DNA from: Bacteroidales bacterium
GTDB lineage: Bacteria; Bacteroidota; Bacteroidia; Bacteroidales; JAADJA01
DNA length: 7,105 bases
Direction of reading: 5' to 3'
NCBI GenBank assembly: GCA_030635465.1
Contig: DAOVYU010000047.1
Coordinates: 1 to 7,105 of the forward strand
Each line of letters starts with the position of its first letter. Positions within the stretch are counted from its first letter, which is position 1. Shown here one piece after another: positions 1-6,872 of the stretch. Both the position numbers and the translations under genes were made by a program. The notes under the pieces were generated by a model, which was not told the DNA's origin, did no database searches, and saw only the letters and a program-made list of their open reading frames with translations.

Positions 1-95
1 AGAAGTCAATAAATCAGTGATAATATTTTTAACACTATTAACAGGCTAATTATTAATACATATTTATTATTTAAAGAAATATATATTATATATAG

Positions 96-1070
96 ATGAA
101 AAAAGAAATACGCTTAACCAACTACTCAGATAAAGAACTTATAGAGCTTATTAAAGAAATCAAAAAACAAAAAAATGTACTTTTACTAGCTCATTTTTAT
201 CAAATACCCGAAATTCAAGATTTAGCAGATTATGTTGGCGATAGTTTAGGGCTTGCTCAAAAAGCTGCTCAATCAAATGTAGATATAATTGTGTTTGCCG
301 GGGTTCATTTTATGGCCGAAACAGCAAAAATATTGAATCCTAAAACAAAAGTATTGTTACCAGATTTGGAAGCAGGATGTTCACTGGCAGAATCCTGCCC
401 GAAAGATAAATTTAGCGACTTTAAAGCAAATTATCCAGATCATATGGTAATTTCATATATCAATTGTTCTGCTGATATTAAAACTATGTCAGATGTAATT
501 TGTACTTCTGGCAATGCTGTTCAATTGGTTGAATCTTTTTCAAAAGATAAAAAAATAATTTTTGCGCCTGATAAAAATTTGGGTGGATATATAAACAGGA
601 TAACAGGCAGAAATATGGTGTTATGGGACGGAACCTGTGAAGTACATGATATTTTGTCGACAGAAACGATAATTAATCTAAAGATTGAAAATACGGATGC
701 CAAATTGATTGCACATCCGGAGTGTAAAGCTGCTGTTCTAGAACTGGCTGATTATGTGGGTTCGACAACAGCCATGTTGAATTTTACTAAAAATGATGAT
801 TCGCAAAAATATATTGTTGCCACCGAAACAGGAATTCTTCATCAGATGCGTAAAAATTCACCAAATAAAGAATTCATTATAGTACCAACTGACGAAACTT
901 GCTCTTGCAATGATTGTCCTTATATGAAATTAAATACGCTAGAAAAGTTATATTTGTGCATGAAAAATGAAAAACCAGAAATTAAACTTTCTGATCAGGT
1001 TATTAAAATGGCAGAGAAACCAATAAGAAAGATGCTGGATATTTCAAAAAAAATGAATTTAGTAAAATGA
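96..1070 (+). CDS. nadA: Quinolinate synthase NadA (4Fe-4S enzyme of NAD synthesis)
   Basis: Cytosolic enzyme that condenses iminoaspartate with dihydroxyacetone phosphate to quinolinate, the precursor of the NAD ring. The 324-residue length fits the short, common NadA form. Visible family motifs are LLLAHFYQ (29-36), the YVGDSLGLA segment (46-54), DLEAGCSLAESC (90-101), HPEC (207-210) and TCSCNDCPYMKLNT (268-281). From knowledge of the family, the three cluster-ligand cysteines should be C95, C210 and C274; C269 and C271 lie close to the last one. The ATG at 96 is used because the conserved N-terminal region follows directly; no clear Shine-Dalgarno is present, as is usual in Bacteroidota. 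The stop codon overlaps the start of the MORN-repeat gene by 4 nt (ATGA), so the two are probably cotranscribed. The usual partners nadB (L-aspartate oxidase) and nadC are not in the window. Identification is secure. Confidence 0.97.
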   Translation: MKKEIRLTNYSDKELIELIKEIKKQKNVLLLAHFYQIPEIQDLADYVGDSLGLAQKAAQSNVDIIVFAGVHFMAETAKILNPKTKVLLPDLEAGCSLAESCPKDKFSDFKANYPDHMVISYINCSADIKTMSDVICTSGNAVQLVESFSKDKKIIFAPDKNLGGYINRITGRNMVLWDGTCEVHDILSTETIINLKIENTDAKLIAHPECKAAVLELADYVGSTTAMLNFTKNDDSQKYIVATETGILHQMRKNSPNKEFIIVPTDETCSCNDCPYMKLNTLEKLYLCMKNEKPEIKLSDQVIKMAEKPIRKMLDISKKMNLVK

Positions 1071-2620
1071 TGAACCGAATAGTTTTACTCCTGATATTTT
1101 GTAGTTTATTTTTTGCATTGTTTGCTCAAAATATTGTTGATCCAAATGGACATAACCAATTCTTTTATGAAAATGGTAAACTATCCAGTGAAGGAAATAT
1201 GCGTGATGGCCAACCTGACGGTTATTGGAAAACCTATTATGAAAATGGAACTATTAAATCAGAAGGCAATCGGGAAGATTTTGAACTCGACAGCATATGG
1301 ACATTTTATAGTGATTCAGGAAATGTAGTTTTACAAATTACCTACCTGGAAGGAAAAAAAAATGGGATTAGAAGAACCTATCATGAAAGTGAAGTTGTTG
1401 AGGAGAATTTTAGCAATGATGTGAAACAAGGTTTAACCCATTATTATTTTCCAAATGGAGATTTATGGAAGGAAATCAGTTTTGTAGATGGACTGGAAGA
1501 AGGAACTGCAAAAGAATTTGCAAGCAGCGATGGAAGGGTCATAAAATTAACACATTACAAAAAGGGATATATTACTGATATTGAACGTATTAATTCAATT
1601 GATAAAGCTGGAATGAAACAAAGTAAATGGAAATATTTTTATGAAGAGGAAGGAACAATACAACTGGATGGAGAATATAAAAATGATTTAAAACATGGTT
1701 ATTTTAAGGAATATTCAAAAGATGGAAATTTACTGACCACTTCAAAATATATTGACGGTGTATTGCAGGAAGATGTTGCCGAACTTGCTAAATTGGATAT
1801 TAAAACTGAATATTATCCCAGCGGACAACCAAAAATTGTTGCGAGTTATAAAAATGATGTACCAGAAGGTGTAAGAAGAGAATATTCTCCGGAAGGGGAA
1901 ATTGTGGCAGGTTATATTTTTAAAAATGGAACCGTTATAGGCGAGGGAATTATTGATGAAGCTGGTATAAAAGATGGAGCATGGATAGAGTATTATCCCA
2001 ACTCTGCAATTAAATCAGAAGGTATTTACGACAAAGGAAAACGAATAGGTGAATGGAAATTTTATCATTCCAATGGCCAATTAGAACAGATAGGTTCGTA
2101 TAATAAGGATGGTAATGAAGATGGACCCTGGACCTGGTATTTTACTACTGGTGATATACTTCGCGAAGAAAGCTATTTCAATGGAATGATTGATGGATTT
2201 AGTATTGAGTATGATGAATTTGGTGTCACAATTGCCGAAGGAGAATACATTGAAGATTATCGAGAAGGTAAATGGGTGTTTAATTATGGTGATCATAAAT
2301 CAGAAGGAGGATACCTGAATGGAATGCGTCATGGATCATGGACAAATTATTATAATGATGGAATAAAAAGTTTTGAGGGGAAATTTATTGAAGATAATCC
2401 AAATGGTCGGCAAACCTGGTACTGGCCTAACGGAAATGTAAAAACGCAAGGAAATTATTCCATGGGATTAAAAGATGGTGAATGGGTCAAATACAATTAT
2501 GATGGAACACCGTTTATCAATATTTTTTACGAAAATGGTGTGGAAAAAAAATACGATGGTATCCGTATAAAAATCTATGATGAAGATGCCAACGGTCAAA
2601 CAGGAATAGAAGATTTTTAA
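1067..2620 (+). CDS. Exported MORN/YwqK-type repeat protein
   Basis: Protein of 517 residues. Residues 1-20 form a signal peptide (charged N-R, hydrophobic VLLLIFCSLFFALF, likely cleavage after A20 before Q-N), so export to the periplasm or cell surface is likely. The rest is about 17-18 tandem MORN-2-like units of roughly 20-25 residues with the pattern G-x-W-x-x-Y-Y-x-N-G-x-x-x-x-E-G. Clear units begin at W54, W78, W188, W306, W330, W355, W403, W425 and W473; more diverged ones lie around residues 100-160 and 210-290. Such proteins are often auto-annotated as 'toxin-antitoxin system YwqK family antitoxin', but no toxin gene is nearby, so that label should not be read as a function. No sorting domain is obvious at the C terminus (ends in ...GIEDF). 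The ATG at 1067 overlaps the nadA stop; a second ATG follows at 1070. The role is unknown; a structural or binding function in the envelope is an inference. Confidence 0.9.
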   Translation: MMNRIVLLLIFCSLFFALFAQNIVDPNGHNQFFYENGKLSSEGNMRDGQPDGYWKTYYENGTIKSEGNREDFELDSIWTFYSDSGNVVLQITYLEGKKNGIRRTYHESEVVEENFSNDVKQGLTHYYFPNGDLWKEISFVDGLEEGTAKEFASSDGRVIKLTHYKKGYITDIERINSIDKAGMKQSKWKYFYEEEGTIQLDGEYKNDLKHGYFKEYSKDGNLLTTSKYIDGVLQEDVAELAKLDIKTEYYPSGQPKIVASYKNDVPEGVRREYSPEGEIVAGYIFKNGTVIGEGIIDEAGIKDGAWIEYYPNSAIKSEGIYDKGKRIGEWKFYHSNGQLEQIGSYNKDGNEDGPWTWYFTTGDILREESYFNGMIDGFSIEYDEFGVTIAEGEYIEDYREGKWVFNYGDHKSEGGYLNGMRHGSWTNYYNDGIKSFEGKFIEDNPNGRQTWYWPNGNVKTQGNYSMGLKDGEWVKYNYDGTPFINIFYENGVEKKYDGIRIKIYDEDANGQTGIEDF

Positions 2621-3225
2621 TCGACTATTTGAATAACCTCCATTATTGGACTGATTAAATAAATACGGTTATTGTCCATTCGTTTACATTTATATCGCTT
2701 CCGTATTCTTTCCAGTTTTTTGAAAATAGTCCCATTATAAATTTTAAACAGGCTGTCGTCTGGTAATTCTTCAAGGGTAAAATAATTTTTTCCAGTATCG
2801 TATTCCCTGAGTTTTTTAGTTAGTTCTGTATCTACAGATGATGAGGTAGGATTTTTTAAGAACTTCTGTACCACGATTAAAACATCTTTAGGAAAAATAG
2901 TCTCATTCATATATGGATCCATTAATTCTCTAAACGTTTGTTTCCACTCAATACCGTGGGGTTTCGCCTTGCGATTGTGTTTTTCCCAGGTATTTAAATG
3001 TGCAAATTCGTGTATCAAGGTAATCAGGAAATGATACTTGTTAAGATCATGATTAATAGATATTTTATGGAATTTAGATCGAATTTGTGGACGATAATCC
3101 CCTAATTTTGTTGACCTGCTTTTGGTAATTTTTAATTGAACATTAGAGGTGTTCAGGAAATCCAAAACAGGTAAAACAGATTCTTCCGGAATATATTCCA
3201 AAAGTACTTCCTTATATGTTTTCAT
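2617..3225 (-). CDS. SprT-like putative zinc metalloprotease
   Basis: Protein of 202 residues with the SprT-like zinc-binding site: HEFAH at residues 72-76 (two His ligands and catalytic E73) and the downstream PHGIEW with probable third ligand H90, the arrangement of the SprT/Spartan family (HExxH ... HGxxW). There is no signal peptide, so it should be cytosolic. Unlike E. coli SprT or Spartan there is no four-Cys zinc ribbon after the catalytic part. The tail instead carries a basic RIRKRYKCKR segment (about 173-182) with a single Cys, a form I associate with Bacteroidota SprT-like proteins. Spartan relatives cleave DNA-protein crosslinks; whether this one does is unknown. The start at 3225 lies inside the end of the upstream lipoprotein gene (14-nt overlap), which suggests coupled translation. 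Its stop codon overlaps the stop of the convergent MORN-repeat gene, leaving no intergenic terminator. Confidence 0.88.
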   Translation of the reverse strand: MKTYKEVLLEYIPEESVLPVLDFLNTSNVQLKITKSRSTKLGDYRPQIRSKFHKISINHDLNKYHFLITLIHEFAHLNTWEKHNRKAKPHGIEWKQTFRELMDPYMNETIFPKDVLIVVQKFLKNPTSSSVDTELTKKLREYDTGKNYFTLEELPDDSLFKIYNGTIFKKLERIRKRYKCKRMDNNRIYLISPIMEVIQIVD

Positions 3226-3382
3226 TTAATTGACAGCTTTCAGCTTTTTGACTTTCTTGTAAACTGAATTCAGGACAATCCAAACATTTTTTCTTCATTT
3301 TTTTTGAAGATGAGCAGGATCCTAAAATGGAAATAGAGATTGCAATTAGTAAAATCAGTAAAGTAGGTTTGAAAATGCGCAT
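3212..3382 (-). CDS. Small Cys-containing lipoprotein (56 aa), hypothetical
   Basis: Reading the minus strand from the ATG at 3382 gives 56 codons ending in TAA at 3214-3212. Residues 1-22 are a lipoprotein signal peptide: M-R-I-F-K, then a hydrophobic stretch rich in Leu and Ile, then the lipobox L-G-S-C with acylated cysteine C23. The mature part is only about 34 residues: S-S-S-K-K, a Lys-rich stretch, K-C-L-D-C-P-E-F (C33 and C36, a CxxC), and a third cysteine C50. No Asp/Glu-rich surface-export signal follows C23, so periplasm-facing anchoring is more likely than surface display (inference). The gene overlaps the start of the SprT-like gene by 14 nt in another frame, and a TAnnTTTG promoter candidate sits about 20 nt upstream of its start. 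The clean lipobox in a short frame and the overlap support a real gene. I do not recognise a named family; metal or thiol chemistry at the CxxC is only a possibility. Confidence 0.78.
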   Translation of the reverse strand: MRIFKPTLLILLIAISISILGSCSSSKKMKKKCLDCPEFSLQESQKAESCQLNENI

Positions 3383-3401
3383 GTTTTTTATTTTTAAAAT
3401 G

Positions 3402-3409
3402 CAAAAATA
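3402..3409 (-). promoter_or_regulatory. Candidate promoter (-7 box) for lipoprotein/SprT-like genes
   Basis: The minus strand reads TATTTTTG, an exact match to the Bacteroidota -7 consensus TAnnTTTG, about 20 nt before the lipoprotein start at 3382. This would give a leader of only a dozen or so bases. I see no convincing TTTG -33 element at the usual 19-21 nt spacing, and in DNA this AT-rich chance matches are common. Confidence 0.35.
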
Positions 3410-3415
3410 TTAAAA

Positions 3416-3447
3416 TTGTCTTAAATAATTTTTTATCTGTAATTTAG
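3416..3447 (+). promoter_or_regulatory. Candidate Bacteroidota-type promoter for the mlaE-mlaF-cvpA cluster
   Basis: TTG at 3416-3418 (-33-like) is followed after 21 nt by TAATTTAG at 3440-3447, one mismatch from TAnnTTTG. The mlaE-like ATG lies 19 nt downstream, giving a short leader. The spacing fits the known sigma-ABfr promoter layout. It lies back to back with the opposite-strand promoter candidate at 3402-3409. Confidence 0.4.
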
Positions 3448-3466
3448 CATCTGATACAAAAGTTTT

Positions 3467-4201
3467 ATGATAAGCCGTTTTGGATCCTATTTGTTCCTGA
3501 TGTTTAAAGTATTCCGTAAGCCTGATAAATTGAGGGTTTACAGAAAACAGCTTATCTTGGAGATATACAATCTGGGTATTGAATCTTTAGGCATTACTGC
3601 TATTATTTCCATATTTATGGGTGCAGTAGTTGCCATTCAAACTGCATATAACATCGATAGTCCGTTAATTCCTTTATCAATGATTGGTTTTACGGTAAGA
3701 CAGTCTGTAATTCTAGAATTTTCTCCAACCATAATCAGTTTAATTTTAGCAGGTAAGGTAGGTTCACGAATTGCATCTGAAATAGGAACTATGCGTGTAA
3801 CCGAGCAAATAGATGCACTAGACATTATGGGAATAAATTCATCTAATTTTTTAATTTTTCCAAAAGTTTCTGCAGCAATACTTATCAATCCTGTATTGAT
3901 CATCATTAGTATGGGATTTGGATTAATGGGAGGATATTTTGTAGCTATTTTCACAAATTTATTTTCTACACATGATTATATAATTGGAGTTAAAAGTTGG
4001 TTTGAAGCTTACACTATATTTTATGCGATTATGAAAACCATTGTATTTGCCATGCTCATTACATCCATTTCAGGATTTGAAGGTTACGTAGTAAAAGGTG
4101 GAGCTGTGGAAGTGGGAGCAGCAAGTACACGGGCTGTAGTTTGGAGTAGTATCATGATTATATTGTTTAATTTAATTCTTACACAATTATTGCTTTCATG
4201 A
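3467..4201 (+). CDS. mlaE: MlaE/YrbE-family ABC transporter permease
   Basis: Inner-membrane permease of the MCE/Mla-type lipid transporter, 244 residues (family usually about 250-265, so slightly short at the N terminus). The hallmark segment is at about 96-122: G-K-V-G-S-R-I-A-S-E-I-G-T-M-R, then V-T-E-Q-I-D-A-L-D-I-M-G, whose EQIDA stretch is thought to contact the ATPase. Hydrophobic spans lie near residues 40-60, 82-95, 133-165, 185-202 and 226-243. In characterised systems MlaE works as a dimer with two MlaF ATPases and an MlaD (MCE) hexamer to move phospholipids between the membranes. Here it overlaps the mlaF-like gene by 4 nt (ATGA), so stoichiometric co-expression is likely. No MCE-domain gene is adjacent in the window, so the direction and substrate cannot be read from context. 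The symbol is given by family; orthology to E. coli mlaE is inferred. Confidence 0.93.
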   Translation: MISRFGSYLFLMFKVFRKPDKLRVYRKQLILEIYNLGIESLGITAIISIFMGAVVAIQTAYNIDSPLIPLSMIGFTVRQSVILEFSPTIISLILAGKVGSRIASEIGTMRVTEQIDALDIMGINSSNFLIFPKVSAAILINPVLIIISMGFGLMGGYFVAIFTNLFSTHDYIIGVKSWFEAYTIFYAIMKTIVFAMLITSISGFEGYVVKGGAVEVGAASTRAVVWSSIMIILFNLILTQLLLS

Positions 4202-4941
4202 TAGAGGCAAAAAACATATCAAAATCATTTGGAGATAATCTTGTTCTAAAGAATGTTTCTGTCAAATTTGAAAAGGGAAAATCAAATCTTATTATTGGCC
4301 AGAGTGGTTCCGGAAAAACAGTTTTGATGAAATGCCTGATTGGATTATTTGAAGTAGACAAGGGTAATATTTATTTCGATGACAGGGATTTTTCACAAAT
4401 GTCCTTCAATGAAAGAAAAAATATAAGAAAAGAACTTGGAATGCTTTTCCAGGGAGGAGCCCTGTTTGATTCAATGACGGTTGAGGACAATATCATGTTT
4501 CCTTTAACCATGTATACAGATCAAACGATGGAGGAAAAAAAGGAAAGAGTTAATTTTTGCCTGGATTGGGTAAATCTGGAAAATGCCAATAGACTGTATC
4601 CTGCTGAGTTAAGTGGTGGAATGATTAAGCGGGTTGCCATAGCAAGAGCCATTTCAATGAATCCCCAATACCTGTTTTGTGATGAACCCAACTCTGGCCT
4701 TGATCCACAAACTGCAGGTGTTATTGACGAATTGATCCAGAGGCTTACACAGGAATTTCAAATGACAACTGTGGTAAATACACACGATATGAATTCCGTT
4801 ATTAAAATAGGAGATACAATATCTTTCATTTATAAAGGAGAGCTTTGGTGGGAAGGAGATAAGGAGCATATTATGGATACAGATAATAAAGAGCTAAATG
4901 ATTTTGTATTTGCAACGGAATTGACAAAAAGGTTAAAATAA
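4198..4941 (+). CDS. mlaF: MlaF-type ABC transporter ATP-binding protein
   Basis: Cytosolic ATPase subunit, 247 residues, with all ABC motifs: Walker A GQSGSGKT (34-41), Q-loop around Q85 in LFQGGALFDSM (83-93), signature LSGGM (138-142), Walker B YLFCDEP (158-164, catalytic E163), D-loop SGLD (166-169) and H-loop H196 in NTHDM. The QGGALFDSMTVEDN stretch and the LSGGM-(I)-KR signature are typical of the MlaF/Ttg2A branch rather than of generic importers. It should energise lipid transfer through the adjoining MlaE-like permease, whose gene it overlaps by 4 nt. The next gene, a CvpA-family protein, starts 15 nt after its stop, suggesting one transcript. All catalytic residues are present, so the enzyme should be functional. 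Confidence 0.93.
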   Translation: MIEAKNISKSFGDNLVLKNVSVKFEKGKSNLIIGQSGSGKTVLMKCLIGLFEVDKGNIYFDDRDFSQMSFNERKNIRKELGMLFQGGALFDSMTVEDNIMFPLTMYTDQTMEEKKERVNFCLDWVNLENANRLYPAELSGGMIKRVAIARAISMNPQYLFCDEPNSGLDPQTAGVIDELIQRLTQEFQMTTVVNTHDMNSVIKIGDTISFIYKGELWWEGDKEHIMDTDNKELNDFVFATELTKRLK

Positions 4942-4956
4942 AATTAGTTTTTGTTC

Positions 4957-5490
4957 ATGAATTTTCTTGACATAATATTCATTATACCCATTGTATGGTT
5001 TGCCTACCAGGGATTTAAAAGAGGCCTGATCATTGAACTAGCTTCTTTATTGGCCTTGATTTTGGGAATTTATACTGCTTTATATTTTTCGGGATATGCT
5101 GCTGATTTTTTGATCAATAACATGGATATGAGCTCAAAATATGTACCTGTAGCATCCTTCATATTAACTTTTATTGTAGTAGTAGTAGTAGTTTATTTCA
5201 TCGGAAAAATACTTGAAAAGTTAGTAAATATGGTAGCTCTTGGATTCCTTAATAAGCTTGCAGGCAGTTTTTTTGGTATATTAAAAGCAGTTATCGTACT
5301 AAGTATTGCATTACTTATAATTAACCAGTTCAATGATGATTTGATATCGCATCAAAAAAAGAAAAATTCATTTCTATATGGACCAATTTCTAGAATAGCT
5401 CCAATTCTATGGAATAGTCTGGAAGACTTTAATTTTAATGATTCAAAAATTGAAGAATTTAAGGAAGAAATAGAGGAAATAACTATTTAG
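4957..5490 (+). CDS. CvpA-family inner-membrane protein
   Basis: Protein of 177 residues from the ATG at 4957. An in-frame TTG at 4951 would add two residues, but the ATG gives the M-N-x-L-D-I-I start typical of Bacteroidota CvpA proteins. Four membrane spans are predicted by eye near residues 4-20, 24-45, 63-85 and 102-122, with the family-typical Y-Q-G-F-K-R-G turn (17-23) between the first two and a K-L-A-G-S-F-F-G-type motif before the fourth. The C-terminal 55 residues are hydrophilic and end in a Glu-rich tail. E. coli CvpA is needed for colicin V production and is linked to the envelope and purF; the molecular function of the family is not settled. Here it follows the mla-like pair closely, which points to an envelope role rather than purine or colicin context. 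Valines at about 74-79 are encoded by a GTA run. Confidence 0.88.
   Translation: MNFLDIIFIIPIVWFAYQGFKRGLIIELASLLALILGIYTALYFSGYAADFLINNMDMSSKYVPVASFILTFIVVVVVVYFIGKILEKLVNMVALGFLNKLAGSFFGILKAVIVLSIALLIINQFNDDLISHQKKKNSFLYGPISRIAPILWNSLEDFNFNDSKIEEFKEEIEEITI
5176..5190 (+). repeat. (GTA)5 trinucleotide run inside the cvpA-like gene
   Basis: Five GTA codons in a row, followed by GTT, encode six valines in the third membrane span. The unit is three bases, so slippage would change the number of valines without shifting the frame. Confidence 0.8.
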
Positions 5491-5504
5491 AATTATTGTT
5501 TATT

Positions 5505-5532
5505 TAATCCCCGACCCCAACGTCGGGGATTA
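5505..5532. terminator. Bidirectional intrinsic terminator between cvpA-like gene and pgk
   Basis: A perfect 11-bp inverted repeat (arms 5505-5515 and 5522-5532) with a 6-nt loop and a GC core CCCCGAC/GTCGGGG stands out in AT-rich sequence. It begins 14 nt after the stop of the cvpA-like gene and lies 21 nt past the end of pgk. On the plus strand a run of five T follows shortly after; on the minus strand the following sequence (TAAACAATAA) is less T-rich, so termination may be stronger for the plus-strand cluster. Confidence 0.85.
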
Positions 5533-5553
5533 TCAATTTTTAAAAGTAAATAT

Positions 5554-6744
5554 TTATTCTTTAATTGCCTTTACACCTGGCAATTCTTTTCCTTCAATGT
5601 ATTCTAACATTGCACCACCACCAGTTGAAACATAGCTTACTTTATCTTTTAAGTTGTATTTATTAATAGCTGCAACAGAATCACCACCACCAATCAAAGA
5701 AAAAGCACCATTCTCTGTTGCTTTAGCAACACCTAATGCTATAGCCCTGGTTCCTTCTGCAAAATTTTCAAATTCAAAAACACCCATAGGTCCATTCCAT
5801 AAAATGGTTGAAGATTTTTTTATTACTTCTGTGAATGTTTTAATGGTCTCCGGCCCAATATCCAAACCCATCCAATCATCTGGTATTTCATTTACATCAG
5901 CAACCTTTTTGTTGGCATCATTATCAAATTTATCTGCTATGATAGCATCTGTAGGAATGTAGATGTTTACCCCCATTTCTTTAGCACCTTCAAGAATATT
6001 GAGTGCCAACTCCAGCAAATCATCTTCAACCAGTGAATTACCGACATTTCCTCCTTTAGCATGAATAAATGTAAACATCATTCCTCCACCCACAATCAGG
6101 TTATCTACCTTGTTAAGAAGATTATTGATGATCTCAATTTTACCCGAAACCTTTGCTCCTCCTAAAATTGCTGTAAATGCACCTTCTGATTCATGCAATA
6201 CTTTATCAATGCTCTTTATTTCATTTTCCATGATATATCCAAATAATTTTTCTTTAGGGAAAAATTGAGCTATGATGGCCGTTGAAGCATGAGCCCGGTG
6301 TGCTGTACCAAAAGCATCATTCATATATACATTACCCAATGATGCTAATTCTTTAGCGAAAGAGATATCACCTTTAGTTTCTTCTTTATAGAACCTCAAA
6401 TTTTCAAGCAAAAGAACCTCACCACTTTTCAGCCTGGAAGCTTTGCTTTTTGTAGATTCTCCAATGCAATCACCAGCGAATATAACGTTGGTTTTTAATT
6501 GATCTGAAAGGTATGGGATTAAATGCTTTAATGAAAATTTTTCTTCCGGCCCCTCTTTGGGCCTACCAAGATGTGACATTAAAATGGCCGCCCCACCTCC
6601 AGATATAATTTTTTGAATTGTAGGAATTGCTGCATCAATTCTTGTTGTGTCTGTGATTTCAAATTGATCATTTAATGGTACATTGAAGTCTACCCTTACC
6701 AATACATTTCTACCATTAAAATCGTAGTTATCAATTGTTTTCAT
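5554..6744 (-). CDS. pgk: Phosphoglycerate kinase
   Basis: Cytosolic glycolytic/gluconeogenic enzyme that interconverts 1,3-bisphosphoglycerate plus ADP and 3-phosphoglycerate plus ATP. The 396 residues match the usual bacterial length. N-domain substrate-binding motifs are RVDFNVP (17-23), R35, SHLGRP (57-62), LLENLRF and NDAFGTAHRAHAS. C-domain nucleotide-binding motifs are GGAKVSGKIE, LWNGPMGVFE and GGGDSVAAI, and the C-terminal STGGGAMLEY has Met where many homologues have Ser. The ATG at 6744 begins M-K-T-I-D-N-Y-D-F just before the first conserved strand, as in other PGKs, and no Shine-Dalgarno is evident. The gene stands alone, convergent with the cvpA-like gene across a hairpin, with no gap or other glycolytic gene beside it in the window. 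Identification is secure. Confidence 0.98.
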   Translation of the reverse strand: MKTIDNYDFNGRNVLVRVDFNVPLNDQFEITDTTRIDAAIPTIQKIISGGGAAILMSHLGRPKEGPEEKFSLKHLIPYLSDQLKTNVIFAGDCIGESTKSKASRLKSGEVLLLENLRFYKEETKGDISFAKELASLGNVYMNDAFGTAHRAHASTAIIAQFFPKEKLFGYIMENEIKSIDKVLHESEGAFTAILGGAKVSGKIEIINNLLNKVDNLIVGGGMMFTFIHAKGGNVGNSLVEDDLLELALNILEGAKEMGVNIYIPTDAIIADKFDNDANKKVADVNEIPDDWMGLDIGPETIKTFTEVIKKSSTILWNGPMGVFEFENFAEGTRAIALGVAKATENGAFSLIGGGDSVAAINKYNLKDKVSYVSTGGGAMLEYIEGKELPGVKAIKE

Positions 6745-6843
6745 AAAAATTTATAATATTAAATTAATTAGTTTATTCTTTTTTACCAGTTTACTTTTCC
6801 AACTCTTATGATGTGCAATAATAAGTTTATTAAAACTCAATTT

Positions 6844-6851
6844 CAAAATTA
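6844..6851 (-). promoter_or_regulatory. Candidate promoter (-7 box) for pgk
   Basis: The minus strand reads TAATTTTG, an exact TAnnTTTG match, 99 nt upstream of the pgk start. It would give a leader of roughly 90 nt. A TTG lies upstream but at too short a distance to be a standard -33 element, so support is weak. I saw no other conserved signal in the 6745-6870 stretch. Confidence 0.3.
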
Positions 6852-6872
6852 CTTAAAAATTCAATTCTATAA

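Noticed and set aside
2..49. Open frame from the left edge reading E-V-N-K-S-V-I-I-F-L-T-L-L-T-G then TAA, a possible tail of an upstream gene.
   Set aside because: Only 15 residues are visible in AT-rich DNA; there is nothing family-specific and a chance open frame is equally likely. The rest of 1-95 shows no convincing promoter or RBS.
1067..2620. YwqK-type repeat protein as the antitoxin of a toxin-antitoxin pair.
   Set aside because: No small toxin-like gene is adjacent (the neighbours are nadA and a convergent SprT-like gene), and the protein has an export signal.
3637..3954. 105-codon ORF on the minus strand inside the mlaE-like gene.
   Set aside because: It is fully antisense to a well-supported conserved gene, with no RBS, promoter or recognisable motif.
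4951..4956. TTG at 4951 as the start of the CvpA-like gene.
   Set aside because: The ATG two codons later gives the family-typical N terminus M-N-x-L-D, and no ribosome-binding site favours the TTG.
5654..5962. 102-codon ORF on the plus strand antisense to pgk.
   Set aside because: It lies wholly inside the highly conserved pgk gene, has a low-complexity translation, and is best explained as a shadow frame.
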